64,000 nt of DNA from Platynereis dumerilii (lineage: Eukaryota; Annelida; Polychaeta; Phyllodocida; Nereididae), in NCBI GenBank assembly GCA_026936325.1, contig JAPTHN010000004.1:14687939-14751938 (forward strand), given 5' to 3'. Within the stretch, counting starts at the first letter, position 1. Every line of letters begins with the position of its first letter. Below, one piece after another: positions 58,274 to 64,000 of this stretch. The notes under the pieces are model-generated. The model made no database searches. It was not told the origin of the DNA and saw only the letters and a program-made list of their open reading frames with translations. The position numbers were made by a program, and so were the translations under genes.

Positions 58274-59375
58274 CACTGCGTTCCCAATTATTATGCAACT
58301 ATGCTTTTTTGCAATATCTCGAAAAGAAATAAAACTATTGGGATATCCTTTACACATAATAACATGTGTGCCATGAAGCAAATATTCTGTGACTTTCGTC
58401 CAATTCTGTTGTTTCGGTGAGGAGTTATGCTATATAATCAGGTTTTTGGGGTGTTCCCAATTATTATGCAATTTCTTGAAAAGCTTCCATTGCCACCCAA
58501 AATTAAGAAAGTTGATTATGAATTGACATTAGAATATACCTCATAACACTAAATAAAAAATGGAACCATCATTTCAAACGTGGAGGCCTTCATAACCAAG
58601 AAATCAATATAATACATCTGCATTGGAAAACCATTGAAATTGGCTTTTTTCTCAATAAAAAAGCCTCCCATGATCTTAAAAAATTTAATATCAATAAAAT
58701 TCCAGCTTAGAATATATCTATAGCACACCACGGTCATACTGTGAGATGAAACACCAAATCCGGTATCTCTACAAAATATGACACCAAATCAAAAACCCAA
58801 ACTTCTGTGTCCCATTGGAATAGCATTGGCAATGGGATGCATTCAATTCATTTTCAGATATTTGTCAAATACAGCCCTGCAATTTAATTGCCATTGGTTT
58901 ACCGGAGAGCTCTAAGCCTAAAGAAAGTGGTAAATGAGTTAGGTAATGATTTTTCATTTTGTCTGGCTATCAGAGGGTTTTTATTGCAATAAAACTGTAA
59001 TTTCAATGCTATTTCAATGCAGTAAAATAACATGAATTTCTTGGCTATGAATGCATCTATGTTTGAAACGATGGTTACACTTTTTCTTTTGTGTTATGGG
59101 GTATATGTTGATGGCATCTTCACATTAGTTTGGGTCATTTTGAGTGGCCATGGATGCTTTTCCGAGAATTTGCATAATAATTGGGAACACCACAAAACAT
59201 CATTATGTGGCATAACTCCCAACTGAGTCAATGGAATTGTCAAAAATTGGCAGGATAATAGCTCCATGGTACACTTATCATTATGTGTAAAGGATATTCA
59301 TATTATTCAAATAATGTTATTTCTTTTTGAGATAATGCAAAAAAGCATAGTTGCATAATAATTGGGAACGCAGTG
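58274..59375. mobile_element. TA-flanked mariner-like element, word GTTCCCAATTATTATGCAA
   Basis: The 1102-bp element has 59-bp inverted ends with two mismatches, beginning CACTGCGTTCCCAATTATTA, and TA at 58272-58273 and 59376-59377. The word GTTCCCAATTATTATGCAA occurs twice at the left (58280, 58452) and twice in inverse at the right (59168, 59352). CACTGCGTTCC-type ends with TA flanks fit Tc1/mariner. No transposase frame is intact or recognisable. Confidence 0.9.
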
Positions 59376-59377
59376 TA

Positions 59378-59956
59378 ATGTTTTGTTGTTTTTTTGTGCT
59401 TTTTCCAGGAACTGAAGCTTTCAAGCCATTCCAGGATTTGGTATTTTCTAAAAACCACAAATTTGGGAATTGAAATAATCATTACTGATTCATTAATGCA
59501 TTACAATTAATATATAATTAATTAACTTTCAATGAATTCATGAACAATAATCTACAAAATACACACAAAGGACTAAAGTAATAATCAGCAGGTCTTTTTT
59601 TTAATTGGAGCAGTAGTACTTTCACCACACAAAATTTTAACTTTATTTGATGCAACCTTTTCGAGTGCATGAAACCTTTTTTTTGCATTACCACATCAAT
59701 GAAAATTAAGGTACTTCGATACTTTCTTTGTTTATGCAATAACTGAGTACACATATACATGTAAATATATATATCAATTTGACTGTGTCAGAAATTTAAT
59801 TGGTGGTGCCTCATCACAAATTCACAATTTACTGAATTTGGCAACTTTATTTGAGAGTGCATAAACTACAACGTTGTGGGCTCACATGAACAATCTCACT
59901 AACTTTAATAATCATGAACTCGCTGTGAGTTAAAGGACGCACATTTTTGCAAAAAA
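59378..59956 (+). other. upstream flank of the aminopeptidase gene
   Basis: AT-rich DNA follows the mariner-like element. The last 100 bp or so (from about 59850) are less AT-rich and probably hold the 5' UTR. No TATA box at a convincing distance was seen. Confidence 0.4.
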
Positions 59957-60885
59957 ATGGCTGCAAAATTCAGCCGCAAGATGAACCCTGAGGAGGAGTA
60001 TGCTTTCGGAAGTACGGACCACATCGTTAAAAATGGCGACTCGAGCGTCATCGACCTAGCTACAGGCACAGCCAGGGGTAGAAGGGGCTGGTTCGTGACT
60101 CCTGCAGGAGCTTTCATCATCGTTTTAGCTGCTTTGGCTTTAGCAGCAATTGTCGGACTTATTGTTGGCCTCGAACATCCAGACCGAGGAAAGACGAGTC
60201 ATGTAGTGGCAGACCCAAAGAAAACAGCAACCACAACTGCTAGTACAACCACAGCTATAACAGAAGGTAAGTATACTATATTTTTCTCATGTTCACATTT
60301 CTATTTGGTGTACTATTAAAGGGGAGAGGGTCGATAAAGCGATACTGTGCTGGACTACCAATTGCTGTTGTATTGTAAGACCCAAAGAAACTTAATTGCA
60401 AGGTCGCAGTACCATCTTTAAATATTAGAGAAAAATATTCCATTAAAACCCTTTCAACCATTTGAACAATAACAAATTAAATTTATTACGATGTCTGATG
60501 AAATGTTTATTTCTCTGACCAGAACTCTGTCTCCGTCAGACAAAATGTCTGACCGAAGTCGATATGCTTTTTTGTACACTGTAGGAGTGTATTTCAATAA
60601 ATGAACATGTAGTAAAGTTAGCATATTTATTTTCACACAGTACTTTCTTCATCTGAACAGTTAATATATTTTAAATATTTTCTAGCTCCTCCGATCGACG
60701 TTCGACTCCCTGACACTCTTCTTCCAACACATTACAATGTCCGCTTGAGACCAGACATCTACACTGGTAACCCAGATACATTCCAGTCAACTGGTAGTGT
60801 TGAAATATTCCTGAATTGCACTAGGGCAACCAATGTCATCACACTTCATTCAAGGAGCTTGCAAATTACTGAAGACCAAGTCACG
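59957..60885 (+). CDS. M1-family aminopeptidase (aminopeptidase N-like), first two coding exons (partial)
   Basis: Exon 1 is 59957-60266 (donor GTAAGT) and exon 2 is 60686-60885 (acceptor TTTTCTAG, donor GTAGGT); phase 1 joins them and the second ends in phase 0. The product starts with a ~48-residue cytosolic tail, then one membrane span (about 49-72), a Thr-rich stalk, and then PPIDVRLPDTLLPTHYNVRL, the conserved start of the M1 ectodomain. This is the type II topology of aminopeptidase N and glutamyl aminopeptidase, which trim N-terminal residues from peptides outside the cell. The GAMEN and HEXXH parts lie beyond the window. The start is the first ATG, preceded by an A-rich 5' UTR. Confidence 0.92.
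60267..60685 (+). other. intron 1 of the aminopeptidase gene
   Basis: The intron runs from GTAAGT to TTTTCTAG. A decayed tRNA-like head (CTGTGCTGGACTACCAATTG near 60345) may be a SINE family A remnant. There is nothing else of note. Confidence 0.7.
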
Positions 60886-60917
60886 GTAGGTGTGTCTCTG
60901 CGTCTATTACATTAACA

Positions 60918-60975
60918 TGGATGGATGAATGATTGGGGATTTACTTACTGTATTTATCCACCCCTGGCAGCCTAG
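60918..60975 (-). repeat. SINE family A tail fragment
   Basis: ACATGGATGGATGAATGATT followed by GGGGATTTACTTACTGTATT matches the tail of the family A SINE. It lies in intron 2 of the aminopeptidase gene. The head is missing. Confidence 0.65.
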
Positions 60976-61005
60976 TTATTTGCTTGTTCACTGGTGCACT
61001 CTTAA

Positions 61006-61252
61006 TACAAAAGGTTCTTTATGGTATATATAAAGAACCCACAGCCGAAAAAAGTTCTAAATTTTTTTATGGTGCGATTGAATCAAAAAAGTTCAATACT
61101 TGTTCGGAAGGCCCTATGATAGGTCCCTAATCTCCCAACTTGAGAGAAAGGGTTTCTTTGTGGGAGTTCAGTGCAGCCAGATTATCTAAACGTTGTTTGT
61201 GTTTGCTATTGGAACCTTTTTAAAAGTTGAATAATGAACCTTTTAGGGTTCC
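61006..61252. mobile_element. possible MITE with AAAAGGTTCTTTATGG-like ends
   Basis: AAAGGTTCTTTATGGTATAT at the left folds on itself and is roughly complementary to GGAACCTTTTTAAAAGTT and ACCTTTTAGGGTTCC at the right. Its right edge touches the LTR at 61257, so the LTR element may have landed in or beside it. Confidence 0.4.
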
Positions 61253-61256
61253 TTAC

Positions 61257-62119
61257 TGTTGAGTGAGAGAGACTTTATTCACTAGATGGCAGTACAATCA
61301 AGGATCAACACTAGAGCGACGCCTAGTGTGTACATCACGTAACATCTTTCCCCTTAAGATTACGAAGTTAATTAGGCATACACAAAGTTACCTTTTAAAC
61401 AGAAAGTTACTCACGAAGTTAATTATACAAAGTTGACTTTTAACAGATCTACAAACTAAGTCGATAACACAAAGTTAACTTTTAACTTCTTAACAACTAC
61501 TATGTGATAGTAAAACTGCGTATCACTTAAGCTTGCAAAGCGAGATTACATGAAATCTATAATCATATACAAGTTAATCCAATAATCTACATTCGATTAA
61601 TATTTCAATCAAACAAGTAGATATTATCAATTAGCACATGAAAATATAACAAATTCTAATTAATACCATAAAATAGAACTAATTCTAGTTAACTGTAAAA
61701 TATCTATAATACAGAACTCTAGTATTGTCTACAAATATGAAGTAAACATGGCACAAATCATATTAATCCAGACCTCAATATTTGACACATCACAAACATG
61801 TAAATATTTGGAATTATCAATTGAGTAAATACATCAATCAAATACGTGTAATTTGACAACAAATCAGTGAGTCAATTATCATGAGAGTCCATACATTTTT
61901 CAAGATATATCAAGGAGTCCATCAATTCAATATTCACCATCAAGGAGTTAATCATTTTTGGATATAAAAGAGTTCATCAATTTTCAATATAAAAGTTCAT
62001 CAGTTTAAATGTTGGTAATTCACAATAATGTCAAGAAAATAAATGTCAAAATAAATCGAAATGTATTGATATTATAGGAGTTCATTTTTTTCATGCTTAA
62101 TCTAGATTGATACAGTTCA
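61257..62119 (-). repeat. probable 3' LTR of the second Gypsy element
   Basis: On the minus strand it starts TGAACTGTATC directly after the polypurine tract and ends CTCAACA. An AATAAA signal (TTTATT at 61273 on plus) lies close to the end, as expected. ACAAAGTTAACTTTTAAC-type motifs repeat around 61380-61500. The limits are inferred, since the partner LTR is outside the window. Confidence 0.6.
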
Positions 62120-62480
62120 GATTGTTCTTCCTTTCTTCCCTTTATTTATAGCGACTTGGGGTGTTCACCGAGCAACCTGATCTGGTGGTACGTTTCGGTG
62201 TTTGACCACGAGAGGGAGTAGAACTTGGGGGAGTAACACTTGGGGAGTCACTTGGGGGATCGATCGGGGAGGGGGAGGTGACTCGATCTTGTGAGGGCAA
62301 TTGGGGAGGAGATTGTCCATCGTCACCTTGGGGGTCAGGGGGGTCTTGGGGCACAGGGCGAAGCATCAGGCGATTACGTCGGACTACGTTGCCTTGGTCA
62401 GTCTCGACTTCGTATTACCTGCTAGACAGTTTTCGACGAATCTTGCCTTTACGCCAGGTCTTGTCATGTCCAGCAATCGG

Positions 62481-63998
62481 TCACAACATAGTTGGTTGTC
62501 CAGCTGACAGTTCGGGAAGCGTCTTGCGTTCAGTGTGGTAGCTGGCAGCTCTTGCTTTTTTCTTGTCGATGTCGAACTTAGCACTTTCAAAATGCTGTTG
62601 CTGCAACGCTGTTTCTGTCACTGGTAGAGGAGTTCTGGTTCGGCGACCCATTAACATCTGGCTGGGACTTGTGTTTAGGCCTTCCCTTGGGGTGTTTCGT
62701 AGTGCAAGAAGACCTAGATGGTAATCTTCTTTGTTTTCCAAGCACTTTTTCATCACATTTTTGACGGTTTTAACTGCTGCTTCGGCAGCTCCATTGGACT
62801 GGGCGTAGCCAGGACTTGAGGTCACATGTTTCACATCCCATTCCTGCACAAATTGAGCGAACTCCCGTGATTTGTATTGCAGACCATTGTCGCTGTACAG
62901 AAGTCTTGGGATGCCGTATCTGGAGAAGTGTTGTTTCAACTTTCTGATGACTTCCCTGGAGGACGTAGAAAACAAACGATCAATTTCAGCGAAATTGCTG
63001 TAGCAGTCAACAGTCAACAAATACTCTTTCCCTTTAAGTTGGAATAAATCCGTAGCGACATGGTCAAATGGCGAGTAGGGAGCTTCCTTCATAATCATGG
63101 GCTCTGGAGCTGGTTTGTTGCCGAACTTCAAGCAAGTCGTGCAGCTTTCAATGTGTTGGCGAATTTCTGAAGACATGCTCGGCCAATAAACAGAGTCCCT
63201 AGCCCTCCTGAGACAAGAATTGATGCCGAGATGGCCGGCATGAATTTGTCTTTTCATCAGTGGGCGCAGCGAGCGTGGTATGACGATTCGTTCACCTCGC
63301 ATCATTATTCCGTCTTGAACGGAAATTTCATCTCGAACGTCGAAATACGGACGAACTTCAACGGCAACGTTTGCTCTTTCTTCTGGCCACCCCTGTAGCA
63401 CTGTTCCTTTCAGCAACACAAGTTCAGGGTCAGCTGAAGTGGCAGCGCTAATTTCTGACAGATATTTCTTCTTGATCGGAGCATAAAACACACTGTTCAC
63501 CATTTCCGATCTTTCAGGCAAGGAGATAGGAGCACGAGATAGAGTATCTGCAACAGGTATTTCCGTACCTTTCCGGTATTCCAGAGTGTAGGTATATCCT
63601 TGAGTATGGAGCAGCAGATTCTGTAGACGTTTCGGAGCTTTGGACAGAAGCTTCTTCACAATCGAGACGAGGGGCCTGTGATCTGTGATAACATCTACAT
63701 TTCTTCCATACGTATATTGATGGAACTTTGTGAGACCGAAGGACACAGCGAGCATTTCCTTCTCAATCTGAGCATAGTTACGCTCAGTCGTAGACAGTGA
63801 TCTGCTAGCAAAGGCAACAGGCTTGCCTTCCTGAAATAAGGCAGATCCAACACCATATTCACTGGCGTCATTCTCCAACACCAGGGGTTTAGACTGGTCG
63901 TAGAATACCAAAACAGGAGAGTTCGTAACTAACGTCTTGGCATCTTCAAATGCTTTTTGTTGAGACGAAGACCCGGAGAAGGGTACATCCTTCCTCAA
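62481..63998 (-). CDS. pol: Pol fragment of the second Gypsy element: RNase H and integrase
   Basis: This 505-residue frame enters from the right edge. RNase H shows LENDASEYGVGSALFQ near residue 50 and TDHRPLV near 105. The chromatin-exposed order is typical of Gypsy: the tether region, then the integrase HHCC finger (HAGHLG...CTTC), then a catalytic core with VATDLFQL, LYSDNGLQYKS and an NGAAEAAV block. Pro-rich sequence ending TTRSGCSVNTPSRYK, the usual Pol end of this Gypsy group, lies downstream at 62366-62142 in another frame. The reverse transcriptase part is outside the window. Confidence 0.9.
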   Translation of the reverse strand: MRKDVPFSGSSSQQKAFEDAKTLVTNSPVLVFYDQSKPLVLENDASEYGVGSALFQEGKPVAFASRSLSTTERNYAQIEKEMLAVSFGLTKFHQYTYGRNVDVITDHRPLVSIVKKLLSKAPKRLQNLLLHTQGYTYTLEYRKGTEIPVADTLSRAPISLPERSEMVNSVFYAPIKKKYLSEISAATSADPELVLLKGTVLQGWPEERANVAVEVRPYFDVRDEISVQDGIMMRGERIVIPRSLRPLMKRQIHAGHLGINSCLRRARDSVYWPSMSSEIRQHIESCTTCLKFGNKPAPEPMIMKEAPYSPFDHVATDLFQLKGKEYLLTVDCYSNFAEIDRLFSTSSREVIRKLKQHFSRYGIPRLLYSDNGLQYKSREFAQFVQEWDVKHVTSSPGYAQSNGAAEAAVKTVKNVMKKCLENKEDYHLGLLALRNTPREGLNTSPSQMLMGRRTRTPLPVTETALQQQHFESAKFDIDKKKARAASYHTERKTLPELSAGQPTML

Positions 63999-64000
63999 CA

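Larger units (their letters stand above)
61257..64000 (-). mobile_element. second Ty3/Gypsy LTR retrotransposon, 3' half (continues past the window)
   Basis: Read on the minus strand, the end of pol (63998 to about 62142) is followed by a purine-rich tract (complement of TTGTTCTTCCTTTCTTCCC at 62123-62141) and a probable 3' LTR (62119-61257). The family is Ty3/Gypsy by RNase H and integrase motifs, and it differs clearly from the 674-11151 element. It looks broken near the 3' end of pol (one or two breaks). Age cannot be judged because the other LTR is outside. It lies in intron 2 of the aminopeptidase gene, in antisense orientation. Confidence 0.85.

Noticed and set aside
62278-62541. Plus-strand ORFs opposite the end of the second Gypsy pol
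   Set aside because: They are antisense shadows of retroelement coding sequence.

Overview
The window is nuclear DNA from an animal, most probably a marine invertebrate. Host genes have GT-AG introns, and most of the rest is transposon-derived. I could not fix the phylum. The host genes seen are two C2H2 zinc-finger genes and the start of an M1-family aminopeptidase gene. The repeats include two tRNA-derived SINE families, many short inverted-repeat DNA transposons, Ty3/Gypsy elements and a 59-bp satellite.

Layout. 1-99: possible last exon of a gene entering from the left. 674-11151: a complete-looking Ty3/Gypsy element with gag, pol and a baculovirus-F/errantivirus-type env. Its two 926-bp LTRs differ at 2 sites and are flanked by GTGT, so the insertion is young. 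15294-21294 (minus strand): six-exon gene for a 749-aa acidic, His-rich protein with a C-terminal zinc-finger cluster. 21400-26660: dense small repeats (SINEs with 15-bp target duplications, hAT-type MITEs with 8-bp duplications, TA-flanked inverted-repeat elements). 27070-34645 (plus strand): three-exon gene for a ~2139-aa protein with 20 widely spaced C2H2 fingers. 34650-39890: 3' flank with MITEs and SINEs. 39899-45660: 59-bp satellite of nearly 90 monomers, with variants spaced in multiples of 59 bp and most often 177 bp. 45711-47506: a TIR element within the satellite that itself holds a second TIR element. 49850-55518: a giant imperfect palindrome whose arms each hold three ~566-bp units. 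56548-59375: two more TIR elements. 59957-60885 (plus strand): first two coding exons of the aminopeptidase gene. 61257-64000 (minus strand): a second Ty3/Gypsy element, lying downstream of those exons and cut by the window edge.

The strongest unexplained pattern is a set of at least eight small inverted-repeat elements built on one plan. Each has a private 13-19-bp 'word' that is repeated directly inside one end and inverted inside the other; most are flanked by TA. Different elements carry different words, yet some share the same outermost bases (the pair at 46462 and 56548; the pair at 24931 and 36259). This suggests that terminal ends and internal words are exchanged as modules.

All exon joins were worked out by hand from splice consensus and phase. 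No database search was possible, so family assignments rest on motifs.
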